This document shows positions 1 through 11,900 of a stretch of DNA of 64,000 bases, piece by piece (positions within the stretch are counted from its first letter, which is position 1; each line of letters starts with the position of its first letter). The DNA comes from Strigamia acuminata. Lineage: Eukaryota; Arthropoda; Chilopoda; Geophilomorpha; Linotaeniidae. The stretch is taken from positions 18,469,060-18,533,059 of the forward strand of contig OX442314.1 of assembly GCA_949358305.1 (NCBI GenBank), read 5' to 3'. The notes beneath the pieces were generated by a model, which saw only the letters and a list, made by a program, of their open reading frames with translations, was not told the origin of the DNA and did no database searches. A program made the position numbers and the translations under genes.

Positions 1-74
1 TGCTAAAAAATATTTAAACAAAATATTATTCACCAGTTAATAATTAAAACTTTCAAACGTTTCTGTAGATATTA

Positions 75-1394
75 ATGGCAATCAATCAGCCGTATGCGTT
101 ACCAGATTACGTACCCATGGTAACAGGAATCTTTAGAGGCGAATTATCCGCCGAGGTCCGACGTTTACGACAACTTGGTCAGACGTGGGAAGACGTGAGA
201 CAAGAGTTCTCAAATGCCATCGCCGCACATTGGGGCTGTAGATGCCGAATTTGTGGACGGCTAATGGTAGCCGACCCCGTTTCCTGGAACCTAAGGATCG
301 ATCCGCCATCACCGTTGAGATCCAGATTGCTTTTTGGCTGGCTCTTTCCCACGCCAGAGGAAGACACGGACTTCTACGGGTTTTTCCGAATTGCCCATGC
401 CAAAAGGAACGATTATTTGGATGCCATCTGGGAGAAACTCCAGGCCCGGAAGGATGAAGTTATGCGAAAGCTACAAGAAGAGCAGGCCTGGTGGGCCGAT
501 CGACATAAACATTACGATTTAGCAGATCTCGCCAGTTCACAATACGAGATGCACATTCTGGGAATGGCCGGACATTTCGGCCACGCTCGTGCCCGATTCC
601 GTGACTGGGAACGTCAAAGAGACGCATATCACGACCAAGAACGCAATGATAAGCGAGAGCGGTCAAATTCAGTTGCATCAAACGAACCACGTGCCAAGAT
701 GACCTGTGGCAATCACCACAATACGGCTTCAAGAGCCGTTGATAATGTTTTGGAAGCCAGAGTTTCACGATGGGACGCGGCTTGCAGATACCCTGGAGGA
801 GTGGATCCGTACGCCGCTCGCCCAGGAACCAGACCAGATTTGCTTCGTGCCAACGGCCGACTCAAGCATCGTGCAGGCCGACAAAACCGTGAAAAGTTGG
901 AGCGCGAACGCTTGGCCCTGATGCCACCACCGCCCAAGGACGACGAATTGCCTGGCCGATGGGATCGCGAAGTCGAAGAGCATTCCATGCAAGTCACCCT
1001 TCGCAAGAAAGCAGCGTTGGAGCAACAGCAAGCCGATTGGGATGCTTGTTTCCAATCGCCTGATGCAGAAGAACCAACGATAGGATCTAATGAGACTTTG
1101 ATGTTAAACACGCCAACGTCAGTGTCCGCCTTGGAGGGAGGAAGTTCCGCGGAAGTCCACATCGTAGACCGAAGCTACAGAATTTCGCCCCCAACAATGG
1201 CCGACAACACGGCCTGTGAATGGAAAAGCCTTCCAAACACACAAAATTCGAATGACCAGGCGAACCACCGGCCAATCGAAGGGCCGATTCCTGTAGAGTG
1301 TAGAGAATACATGGATTCGATAAACCCAGACCCGAGTCTTCCAGAGCCTCGATTGCCCACGAGAAAATTCGGATGCACGGGCGGCCCGTGGTAA
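75..1394 (+). CDS. Unrecognised 439-aa ORF in transposon debris, possibly gag-like
   Basis: This is a single uninterrupted 439-codon frame, clearly richer in G and C than the DNA around it. I do not recognise the protein. It has a CxCxxC cluster near residues 55-60 (CRCRIC), a charged helical stretch around 115-140 rich in K, E and Q, a WW pair near 140, and many R/E/Q-rich segments up to about residue 330, followed by a low-complexity tail. No catalytic motif is visible. It stops only a few bases before the 3' piece of a tyrosine recombinase on the same strand. In DIRS-type retroelements a gag-like ORF comes first and the recombinase comes last. This could therefore be the first ORF of an element that has lost its middle (reverse transcriptase, RNase H). 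That is inference. A host gene is possible but less likely given the neighbours. Confidence 0.4.
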   Translation: MAINQPYALPDYVPMVTGIFRGELSAEVRRLRQLGQTWEDVRQEFSNAIAAHWGCRCRICGRLMVADPVSWNLRIDPPSPLRSRLLFGWLFPTPEEDTDFYGFFRIAHAKRNDYLDAIWEKLQARKDEVMRKLQEEQAWWADRHKHYDLADLASSQYEMHILGMAGHFGHARARFRDWERQRDAYHDQERNDKRERSNSVASNEPRAKMTCGNHHNTASRAVDNVLEARVSRWDAACRYPGGVDPYAARPGTRPDLLRANGRLKHRAGRQNREKLERERLALMPPPPKDDELPGRWDREVEEHSMQVTLRKKAALEQQQADWDACFQSPDAEEPTIGSNETLMLNTPTSVSALEGGSSAEVHIVDRSYRISPPTMADNTACEWKSLPNTQNSNDQANHRPIEGPIPVECREYMDSINPDPSLPEPRLPTRKFGCTGGPW

Positions 1395-1401
1395 CGCCAT
1401 C

Positions 1402-1785
1402 ATGACACTTCCAGAGCACATTCCCTTTTGTCCAGTTTCAGCAGTGAAATTTTATTTAAAATCCACTTCTAATATTTGTGGAGAAAATAAACCTTTCTTT
1501 CTTGCCTTTTCTCAGCCTTTTGATCTGGTAATGGCTAACACCATCTCTAGATGGATAAAAACGGTTCTTTCCAATTTCGGCATCAATACTTCTGTATTCA
1601 AGGCTCACTCCACTCGGGCCGCATCTACTTCCTTTACCTTTTCGAGAGGAGTCGGCCTTTCCGATATCCTAAAATCAGCAGACTGGTCTTCTGCTCGAGT
1701 TTAATTTAATCATTACAATAAGCTCTTTGATTTACCTACTGTCGAATTTGCTATCACTGTTTTAAGTGGCTACGAAATGCCATAA
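1402..1785 (+). pseudogene. 3' fragment of a tyrosine recombinase (DIRS/Ngaro-like)
   Basis: The frame encodes the C-terminal part of an eukaryotic-retroelement type tyrosine recombinase. The signature KAHSTRAAS gives the H-x-x-R pair, and SDILKSADWSS is the segment that normally follows. A TAA stop at 1702-1704 interrupts the frame. Reading on in the same frame gives a short stretch with FNHYNK, where the nucleophilic tyrosine would lie, ending at TAA 1783-1785. The upstream half of the domain with the first catalytic arginine is absent, because the unrelated ORF ends at 1394. The copy is therefore truncated at the 5' end, carries a stop, and is almost certainly dead. The direct repeat copy at 1779 starts at its very end, as expected for the 3' end of such an element. 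Confidence 0.75.
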
Positions 1786-1880
1786 ATAACATCATTTATT
1801 TGTTGATGTTATACAAATGCAAATTTTACGAAGATATGACGTAAAATATAAATTTTATGAATAACAAATAAATGATGTTA
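1779..1880. repeat. Palindromic terminal-type repeat, left copy
   Basis: The first 27 bases (1779-1805) recur as a direct copy at 3411-3437. Positions about 1787-1804 are inverted at 1862-1880, so this block folds on itself. The stretch from about 1815 to 1880 is also the reverse complement of 3416-3480 with few differences. The block lies at the end of the recombinase fragment and probably is, or derives from, the terminal repeat of a mobile element. Confidence 0.6.
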
Positions 1881-2381
1881 CTCTCCCACCATTTTTTGGG
1901 ACCCATCACCCTGTAACATTGATATTTGTTATTGTGATTGTCTAAATAAATAATTTCGTATATTTAATCAAAAAATAATTTTATATTTCTCCAGCTTGTT
2001 GCGATCTCAAATGTTCACTTCATTTGTGGAGAGGTTTTTCTACCACGTTTTTAAGACATTATTTATATTTTAACCGTAATCATTAGAATTGTGTTTTTTG
2101 CCGTGCACCTGTTGCGCTTTTGGGCAATTGTCCCAGAAGCTGTAACGGCTGCCCTGGCATTTTGAGCCCTGGATTGGGGCGTTGCTAAGACAATCCCCAA
2201 ATTTTGCACCGTTGCTAGGGCTGAAGCGTGCCTTGGCACACGCCACGCCTGCGCACTGGCCGTTTTCCGGCCATATTCCGGGTAATAATTCGAATTATTA
2301 CTCACTCTTTGCATCACACTCATACCGTTCACACCGACACAGCTTTGTTCACAACCAAAAACACTGTTTTGTCCGTGACTC

Positions 2382-2948
2382 GTGAGTTTTGCCAAGTTTC
2401 AACTCGATTTGTTTGAACCAACGTTCAAACGAATCACTTTCCGAGCCGCGAAGACGACGCACGACGGCCCAAACCACCGTCGTTCCCGCCGCCGCCCGAA
2501 GACCAACGCGCCCACGCCGTTGAAGATCGACGCCAGCCAGCCGCCGAGGATTGCAGAGCCATCGTCGCCGCTCCTCGACCTGTTGACGACGATTCCGATT
2601 CAGATTGCAGCGGATCTCCAGTCAGGTTTTAACGATCGGCGGTACCCGCCGCTTGACTACTTGTCTCCAACGGAAATCTCCCGTTGCAATCTAGGGTTTA
2701 ACCCAAGATTTCCCGTCTTGTCAGGCTTAACAGCCGACACTCTTTGTGAAGTCTTTCGGCTTCACACTTCCTTTCTCACTTCGCAGAATTTGCGCGGCGA
2801 CGGGTCGCCATTTCTGCACTGCTTTTTCCCGCCCGAAGGAGTCCCGCGCTGCTTCGAACACGTCGCCTTCTACGCCGACGATCTTATCCTCATAGAACCC
2901 ATCTTATTAACATTCTCTTCAATAGAACCTGTACTTAACGCTCAATAA
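2382..2948 (+). CDS. Unrecognised 188-aa ORF between inverted repeats
   Basis: This is a 188-codon frame in a G+C-rich island between the two repeat blocks. The N-terminal 50 residues are basic and rich in R, K and P. The rest is hydrophobic and proline-rich without a motif I can place. Its composition resembles the ORF at 75-1394 more than the surrounding AT-rich DNA, so it probably belongs to the same mobile-element area. It could be the cargo ORF of a small element bounded by the inverted repeats at about 1815-1880 and 3416-3480. I cannot assign a function, and it may be a fragment. Confidence 0.3.
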   Translation: MSFAKFQLDLFEPTFKRITFRAAKTTHDGPNHRRSRRRPKTNAPTPLKIDASQPPRIAEPSSPLLDLLTTIPIQIAADLQSGFNDRRYPPLDYLSPTEISRCNLGFNPRFPVLSGLTADTLCEVFRLHTSFLTSQNLRGDGSPFLHCFFPPEGVPRCFEHVAFYADDLILIEPILLTFSSIEPVLNAQ

Positions 2949-3410
2949 ATTGATTAACTGTTTGATTTAAAATAACTAAATTAGCCCTTATTCGAGATCA
3001 AATCCCTAGACACCGACTTAACGGCTAACCCACCCGATAGAAGACCTATAAACGGCATTCAACTGCTTCCACAGGTGAACGCCGGGATCTCTTGCAATTG
3101 GAAAAATCCCATAGTGACTAAATATAAATTTAGTGTTGTTGAGAAAAGTCAATTGGAACCATCAGGAACGCAACAAGCTGGAAAGTAAAAACTGCAGAAT
3201 AAAGGACTCATTCGTTGTAATTCTCGTTGTAATGTAGCCTTTATCTGAATAAAGTATTATATTAAAATAATTACATTTTATGTTTAACAAGTTTATTTAA
3301 ATAGTCTGATTATTTTAAAAATTGGACTTGTTAGCCAGAGACCGGATGCCCGTCCTAGGGCGCGCCCCTAGCGGAACTTTTTTTAAAAGTACCGAATTAT
3401 CTTGGGACAA

Positions 3411-3480
3411 GCCATAAATAACATCATTTATTTGTTGTTCATACAATTTATATTTTACGTAAAATATTCGTAAAATTTTC
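3411..3480. repeat. Terminal-type repeat, right copy
   Basis: Positions 3411-3437 repeat 1779-1805 directly (27 identical bases). Positions 3416-3480 are close to the reverse complement of about 1815-1880, including a TTTACGTAAAA core. Together the two blocks look like inverted ends enclosing about 1.5 kb. Confidence 0.55.
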
Positions 3481-5909
3481 AATTTTTTACTCTTTTCAAA
3501 CTCAATGTCAATAGGAGTTTTTTATTTTTAGATAAAGAAAATGTTAGTGCTGCAGTTTCATTTTCCATGAATCTCATGGCTACATGCTACTTGTATTGAA
3601 TTTTGTTCGTAACCATGGAAATTAATTTCGTTTAGTGGTTTTTTTTCATATTGCTTTGTGTACTGATGCTGAAGTTCAATGATAGAAAAGAAATGAAGTG
3701 GAGGAGAAGATTGGGCAAATATTTGGTTTGTGGTGTGTATATTTGCCACCACTGCTTCTTGTAACCGTGTGATTTTCAAGATGGGTAGAAGGCGTCAAGT
3801 GCTTAGAAGGAGAGCTACAGAGAGAAAAAAAATTGAAGAGAAAATTGACGCTTTAAAGCAATATCTGGTTGAATTTTCTCATAATTTTGTACTTCACTGA
3901 GGGAACAATTGTTATTGGTTTTCTGGAGCCACTATGCATCATTATAATGCACTACCATCTGTTTCAGCTCTTGTCCTTGCAGTTATAATTGGATGTGGCA
4001 GTCGAGTTCAAGAGCTTACAACACTAATAGTCCAGGAAAACATTTTAAATTATTAAGATTTAGAAATCTGTTGAAAGTAACATTGTTCGGTGCATTAAAG
4101 GATTTTTTTTTTCGTAATTAAAATAATTTGGAGCGATGAATAGGGGAATTAATAAATGCGCTGATGGAATTTCGATTTGACTTGGCACTTTGCATTGAAA
4201 CCGTTAAATTAAAGATGAAATATGGAAAATTTTATATTTTTTAATTTTAGATTCTCTGTCTTTTGTTAGGGTTATTGGAATAGTTGGAAAGCTGATTAAA
4301 AATCTGTGTTATGAGACAAGCAAATTGAATTGAGAATGAGTTACTTGCATATTTCATACACGGCAAAGTCAAGAGGTTGATGATTAAGATGATAGAGTTT
4401 CCGTGGTAACGAGTGCATAAAGAAAATTGAAAAGATACTTTATCTTGGAGACTTTTTTAAATTTTTTTTTTTTTTTTATTTGAGTGAAAATAAAAAAGAC
4501 GAAAAACCTAGTTTGTGAATTCAAGTGGAAGGATGTCAACAAAAAACACTCTTCCATCAACATTGAAAGTAAAAGTTTTGTGAATTCTGTACTTTGTGTC
4601 TGGGTTCCTGTGGCCGGATTCTGTTGACTAAAAAAATCTTCTTCTTCAACAACATCAATAACTAAGGATAAACTGACACTTATCGCAGTGCGACGTTAAA
4701 ATATAATAGTTTACTCGTGATTCGTGATTCGGGAAAAATGTAAAAATAGCTGATAAAACTCATCGTAAATTAATAATTAAAACCTCGTTATTCATCGTTG
4801 AATTTTGCTCGTGTCGCAAATTCTAATGTGTGACTCGACAAGAAATGGAACACATTTTCTTAATTACACAGTGATTAATTAGTAATTACTAATGGTAATA
4901 TTTGCCAGTGAATGCGGGTAATAAAACATAGAAATGACTTGATGAAAACGGGAAGTTGGGATTCGGAAACGATAATAATTCTGTGGAAACGGAACATGAT
5001 TCACTGGGAGGCATTTTTACGAGTTCGCCATTTTGTAAGCGCAACGGATGTGTGGAAACAATCAAGGAGTTCACTTCCTGAAGCTATCTGGGATGTCTTT
5101 TGTGGTCGCGAACGTGTAAAATCTGCAACGAATTGCCAGGGAATTAACATTAGTTTGGTAATTTTGAGTTTCTCGACGAAAAAAGTACAAGATAGTAGTT
5201 AGCATTAAGTGCCTAAACCTTCATTTTAAAATGTTTAAAATATTAAAAAAGAAACCATTAAAAATGGAGTAATTTAGATTCATCGATAGAGCGAAACACT
5301 TTACTGGTACAGCTTTAATTTTGTTGTTTAGATGTTTGTAATTGCTCGCAGTTGTCCGCTTTCACCGTAATATTTTAGGTTTTATTATGATTTAATTGAC
5401 GCACATTAGGATTTTTACATTTTCTGCACGGTGTAACTTCAATCAGATTAAATTGCTGTAAAGTATTCTAACAATTTTGTATTAAATTTGTGGGAAATGA
5501 TTTTTTTTCTTGTGGTTTGAAGCACTTTAAACAGGCTACACAGTAGGTGGACACATGAATTGAGTAACGAATAATTAAATTGCGCAAATTGTTATTATTT
5601 TACAAATATCTTTTGTTTTTTTTTATTACTGAGAAATTCTTTAAGTTTTTATCTTTGATTTTGAATAAAATACTTTTTTTTGGTAAAGTTGTAGCACCTT
5701 TGGCATTTCAGCTATATTTCACTATGACAAATGCCATATTAAAATGAATTGCGGCGATATAAAATAGCTAGAAGCAAAGTTTCTTTTGCCAGATCGCCTA
5801 AATTATTTTAAAGGGTATGTTTAAAGGAGTAATGATTTGAATACAAGATGTATAAATTCTATTCATCAGAATATAATAACTAAATTATTCATTTGTTGTT
5901 TGACTTCAG
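3481..5909. other. No gene seen; probable CAMTA upstream intron or 5' region
   Basis: This is AT-rich sequence with poly-T runs. I searched by eye for the exon encoding the start of the CG-1 domain (the W-N-T-N-E-E type segment that should precede position 5910) and did not find it. The missing exon may therefore lie beyond the left edge, which would place the transposon debris inside a CAMTA intron. The short ORFs here (for example 3781-3900 and 4912-5202) have no support. Confidence 0.4.
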
Positions 5910-8900
5910 GCCCAAAAGTGGATCGATGTTGTTGTACAGTCGGAAAAAAGTGCGATATCGGCGCGACGGATATTGCTGGAAAAAGAGAAAAGACGGCAAA
6001 ACAACGCGCGAGGATCATATGAAGCTCAAAGTACAGGGCACGGAGGTGAGAAACAATTGCATTATTATAATATTAAATTTATATTTATATTCTGTATTAC
6101 CTTGGAAAAACATCGAATTTCTCCATTGTATATCATTTCGAAAAATGGATTTTTTATTTTCCTTCAAAAAATGAATTTATCATTTCACTTTTTTGTTGTT
6201 ATTTCGACGAGAAGATAAATTTTATTTGTTTTGAAGTGCAGCAAAGCTCTAAGGGGCAAAAGATAAACAATGCTGAAAAATGTCCAGATATCCTGGCCAT
6301 GATTAAAAATTTGACACGAGATTTATTCCATTGGGTAAAATTACAATTTATCTTTCTTTGCCACAGTGCAAAAATAATATGAAAAGATATTACTTTAATG
6401 TGAATATATTTTCTTTCTTTCTTTGAAAGTTTCATTAAAATTACACGGTTTGCTTTGTGGGAACGTGTGGATTATTTCGAGAACACAGTTTTACAATTAC
6501 TCTTTTTTTTTTGCGTTGACGAGACATCCAAATTCGCTTTGAATTCGGGAACAGAGCCGATAATTAGACGATGCTGGTGTACCTTTACATTGACGCGTTT
6601 TATTGATCGGAAAGTGTGAAGTTAAAGTGGATTTTCGCATGTGCCGAATAAATTAAATGCATTCTTTTTTTGTTATGAGGTTTCATTTAATTTTTATTTG
6701 CTCGTGTAAAAGCATCCAGGTAGATTCGTTCAAGGTTATATTAAAGCGTATCAACACTGAGGTGTGGCAGGTTTTAAATGGAATTAAAAATTGTTCGACG
6801 GGTTTCTTAATTTGATGTTATTTCATTGTCGTTTTTTGTTTTTAGTGCATTTATGGATGCTATGTCCACTCAGCCATTCTTCCTACGTTCCACAGACGCT
6901 GTTATTGGCTACTTCAGGTGGGTTTTATTATCCGTTACGAATGTGATTGAAATCGTTGTGAAAGAGGAATACAAATAAAATATGAAATGTTTATTGCAAT
7001 TTTTATATATTTTATGTTGCAGTTCTGAGTTTCTTTTTATTTTTATAGTCTAATACGTTTGACGAAAAACGTCGAATTCTGACAGATACTTATTCTATTA
7101 TCTGCGAAAAAGTCTTTTTGTATTCATCTTTTTATTTATTTTGTTTCGCTTGAAATTTTTTGATTTGGGGGGAAAAAATTGCGCCATTTTCTTTCTTGGA
7201 TGAAATCCGTCTATCTTCTTTTTTTGTTGGACAACTGCCAGTTACACTAATCATGTGGCGGTGGTTCCAAGTACTCTTACAAGGGCTGCGCCTCTGTTTA
7301 CTTTAAAGTGTGCAATGGGGATTCAGTGATTATATGTACATCTCGAAAGCCTAGCCAGGCGTTTTTAAATTTATAAATCAAATGAAATTAGTAGCTAGCT
7401 GCTTGAAAAATAGGTTTTTTTTGTGTGCGCGCATGTGCGGCTTTAAAGTTCTTTTATTTTTTAGAAGGCGAGTTCGAAATAATAATTTAAAAAAATAATA
7501 ATAATAAGTAAAAACACTAAAACCATTTCCAGTGTTGATTTTTTTTTCTTTTGTAAATGTTAGATGGTTTTAAGCGAGGGAAGTAGGCGAGGCGCAGCAT
7601 TGAAACATTTGTTGATTTTTTTTTTTTACAGAAGAGAACTTTACATTTAAAGAAACGAACCTCGAGAAACGTGAAAATATTTCTATTTTCGAATGCACCG
7701 TGTGTTTTATTGAATTGTAGGCCTACTTCGTAGTTTATTTTCAAAATACAGTATGTGCAAAAAGATAGGAATGGCCAAATCATAAGTCATTTATTTTATG
7801 ATAAAAGAGTAGTTCTGTTTTAAAAAAATGGAAAAGTATGGTTTTGATAGGTGCTGTTCAATCTGTGTGTCGAAAAAAGGATTCTTTATGTATCTTCCAG
7901 CTGACAAAAAGAGTCAAATTGAATTTTTTCTTGTGAGTGATAGATTTGTATCAAAATCTCAGAATTGCATTTAATGTTTAAGTGAAACAAAGTATTTTGT
8001 TTAGTTTTACATTCGTTTTGTCACTCTAGTTCCCTTTTCGCACTCACAACAGGCAATACTTAACGTATCTGTCTGCATTTTAAGCACTGTTACGAGGTAA
8101 CAAAACGTAATTGCTTAGCTAAGTGGATATTTTATGTTTGGAAAAGTTTGAATTTACCCTCTTTATTATTCCCATTGGTACATGGAGATGGAGAATAAAT
8201 TGAAAAATCGAAGAATGCAATAAAGATGTCGGGGATTAGGGTTGAAGCACAAGTAAAATTTATGAAAGTGTTAGACTTAGGTCGATTGCTGCTTTTTGTC
8301 GTGTGGCATGGGCAAATTTTCTCAGCTGCTCGTATATTTTATCAAATTTTTGACGTTTCCGGCGTTTCAGTAAACCGCATGATTGAAAATATTCCAGAAT
8401 AAAGATGACATCTCAGTTTTGAAAGTTGCGTCACAAAGGTTTGATATAAATATTGTTATATTTTTTTAGAACCCTGACATTGTACTTGTACATTACCTCA
8501 ATGTACCGTACAGCGATGACAATAAACTGGTTATTGCACCTAGCCTCAGTTTCTGTGGGGACAAGAAAGAGTGGACCAAAGAAGAACTTATTTCTCAACT
8601 TAAACCAATGTGTAAGTAAAAGATAAGTACTCAGTAGACAGTTTAGCACTTTAATATCTAGTGATTTCTTTAGTTTTCAGTGAAAATGAACCTGATCTCA
8701 ACAACGAACTGGAAATATCGGTAAAGTTTGTACTATATTGTGTATTGCGTGTTTCGAATTGTACATGTAACGAGTTTGTGTAGACGGCGGAAACTGTAGA
8801 GGCAATCGTACAGCAATTGATGGAGAAGCAGCGCGTCCGCAACCAGGTGAAAACGCACGAATGTCCTTGCGACAACCAGGGTGCTAAAAACAGCATACAG

Positions 8901-11900
8901 TGCGACAGCAAAAAGTGCAATCACACGTTGCATCGGATCATCTCACCCAAGACCGGCGAAGCTGGTGCGGTGGGCCAACACCAGCATCATCATCCGTCAA
9001 CGGCAGCAAGTGCCACGGGGCCCACGACGACGCACCGAGTCGCACCGCGCAAGACAGCGGCAACGTTTTCTACCATCACTGCCGGTTCGAAACCGTGTCG
9101 ATCGACGATTACTGTCGACACGACGACGACGACGACACGAGTTTCGCCGTCGCAGGCTTCTGCGCCTCCTGCTTTAACAACTCCCAAATCGACAGACTCG
9201 CCTACGACTCCCTCGACACCTGCAGCAGCCGGTTCAGTGCCCCCTGCCTCGGCGGCTCCTCTCATACTCAACTTGTCACAACTGCAGGGCGGGGGCGGAC
9301 TCCTCATTCTCAACAGCTCGCCCACGCCTGCGTCCCTCACTCCGCTCACCCTCGCCTCCTTCGTGTGCAACCAAGGGGCCGTATCGGCCACTCATGTTAC
9401 GTCCACGGCACGCGGGGGTAGTGCTGATGGAGGAACCGGGGCGGACGTTGAGTTGGTCAGTTCGTCTGTGGACGGGTCGTTGAAAAGGGAAAGTGACGAC
9501 GAGTCCAAGTTGGAGCGAACGACGGCGATGGACTCGAGCACGTACGAGAGCATGTTGACATCGGACGATAACAAATTAGATAGGACTCTGCTTAGCGCAT
9601 CGAATCGTACAAATTCTCCTCCGTACGGTGATGAGATGAAGACGAAAACAGAAACCATCCATTTGTTCGACAACGAGACGCTCGATTTGTCGCAGGAAGA
9701 CATCCAGAAGACGCTCTCGGCCAATTTGCCCACCTGTTCGACCGGGCGTCTCGGCGGGCATAAAGTAAGCCTAACCTTGTCATTTAAGTTAAAATTAAAT
9801 TTCTCCAATTTATTCGAATAGGTAAATGAATCCCATCACCAGCAACATCACAATCATCATCACAACCAATACGAGATGGATGCGACGGATCTGAATCCGA
9901 TGGATTTCATCGACAATGACGTTTCCACACCTGACGAAGACGTGTTTGTCAATCTAGATGCGTTCGACATGCTCACCGATTTCAGCGACTTGGATCCAGT
10001 GAATCCTGAGCTTTCGGCCGCATCTTCGGCTCTTTCGTGCTCTGCGGGCGCCTCTTCGGTGGGCTCGTCCGGAGGGGGCAGCAAGGCCGCCTCATCCCAC
10101 AACGGGAGTACGTCGCGAATGGACTACCGCGAAGGGACGGCTAATATTACCGACTTCTCACCGGATTGGTCCTATCCGGAGGGTGGAGTCAAGGTCCTCG
10201 TTACAGGACCATGGTACTCTTCTTCCTCGCCTTACAATATTTTATTCGACGGGGTTGCCATGCCCACTACGCTGGTGCAGAGCGGGGTTCTTCGATGTTT
10301 CTGCCCAGGTACATTCGACTGCGCAGTCGTACAAACTTGACATTTTATTTTCATTGTGTTTTCAATAGCTCATGAAGCTGGTTTGGTGACGCTGCAGGTG
10401 GCATGCGAAGGGTTTGTCATTTCGAATTCTGTGATATTTGAGTATAAAACGAGGGAAAAATCACTCTCGGATAAAGCAGACGTTTGGCTCGTTGTTGACG
10501 GTGATTAAACTCAAAAGTTTAATTTATTTCATTTCATTTTATTTTATTTTATTTTATTTTATTTTATTTTATTTTAGAAAACTTGTTCAAGTTCACATTA
10601 ATGGAACGATTGGAGCAAATCGAGAGCAAATTATCGTCGTCGGATGGGAAGAAACAAAAAGATGTGGGTGACACTGGACATGGTCGGCAGCGTTCTTTCG
10701 AGGAGCGTCTTGTCGATCTGTGCCAACAAATGGCATCAAGACCATGGGTAAAAACGGAGGATACGAGCTTGACGTCTTGCGACGACCGTGGACTCACCTT
10801 GCTCCATCTAGCAGCTGCATTGGGCTACATGCGTTTGGTTTGTGCCCTTCTTCACTGGCGAACAGACTGTCCTTCCCTGCTTCTAGAGTCTGAAGTGGAC
10901 GCGCTGAGTCGTGATCATAACAACTGCACACCTCTAGTAATTCTTGTTACGAATTAAAAGTGAATTTTTGTCTAATCATTTTTGTTTGATTTTCTATCAG
11001 ATGTGGGCATGCGCATTCGGTCACAAAGACGTAGCGCTTTTGCTGTATCAGTGGAATCAAACAGCGCTGAACGTGCGAGATGGAGAAGGACGTAACCCTC
11101 TAGATGTGGCTCGGTTGCGAGGACACAACGAACTAACACAGGAAATCGAAGTGCTTGAACAGACTCGGTTTAAAGAAAACAACGACTCCGCCTTACAAAC
11201 GCCAACCGATGAATTTGTCGTCGGTACTACTTCAGTATCCGACCACAGGTAGAAATTGAAAAATTGAAAAATTGAAAAATTGAAAAAAAGAAGAAGAAAC
11301 TAAACAATTGTTTCTTTTATTTCTCCAGTCCTTCACCAAATGAGATGCTCAATTCTCGATTGGTCAAGAGGTCATCGTTTCTGAGCGGGGGTCTCGACCC
11401 AACTTTGTCGGATGCTTGCACAAGACCGACCTTATCAAAAATGTCGAAACGAGACCGGGCCTATTCTTTACCCTTGGGTTCAATGCCGTCCGTGGCGTCT
11501 ATTCTAAGTGCCAGTCACATATTGGGCATTAAGGAAGAGCCCATTTCGTCTCCGTTGATGTTAATGGACACAGGTGAGAGGAGGAGAAGGAGTAAAAGGA
11601 GATGAAATTGTAATTGATTTTGTAATTGTAATTGATAGATGATGATGTGGACGTACACAAACAGAGCTTTTCCGGCGTTTCGGGCGGGGGCTTCCTTGGA
11701 CGCCGGGGAAGTTTTGGCGCTTGCGATCTTGGCGGCTCAGCGGGCGAGCAGGATTCGCGCGTGCTCACGTTAGCAGAGCAGATTATAGCGGCATTACCAG
11801 ATCGAATCAAAGTGCCGGCGAGCGAGGCAGAGGAGACGATGGACGACGTGCAGAAAGACTTGGTGACAAGCACGAGTTCCGATCACGGCCACGAGGACTC

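Noticed and set aside
3781-3900. Small basic ORF starting MGRRRQVLRRR
   Set aside because: It has only 39 codons, with no homology recognised and no supporting signals; likely chance.
4912-5202. 96-codon ORF considered as the missing CAMTA first exon
   Set aside because: It lacks any CG-1 feature, and no donor in phase with the exon at 5910 gives the expected sequence.
8990-9391. Minus-strand 133-codon ORF
   Set aside because: It is a shadow of the G+C-rich CAMTA exon 8784-9764.
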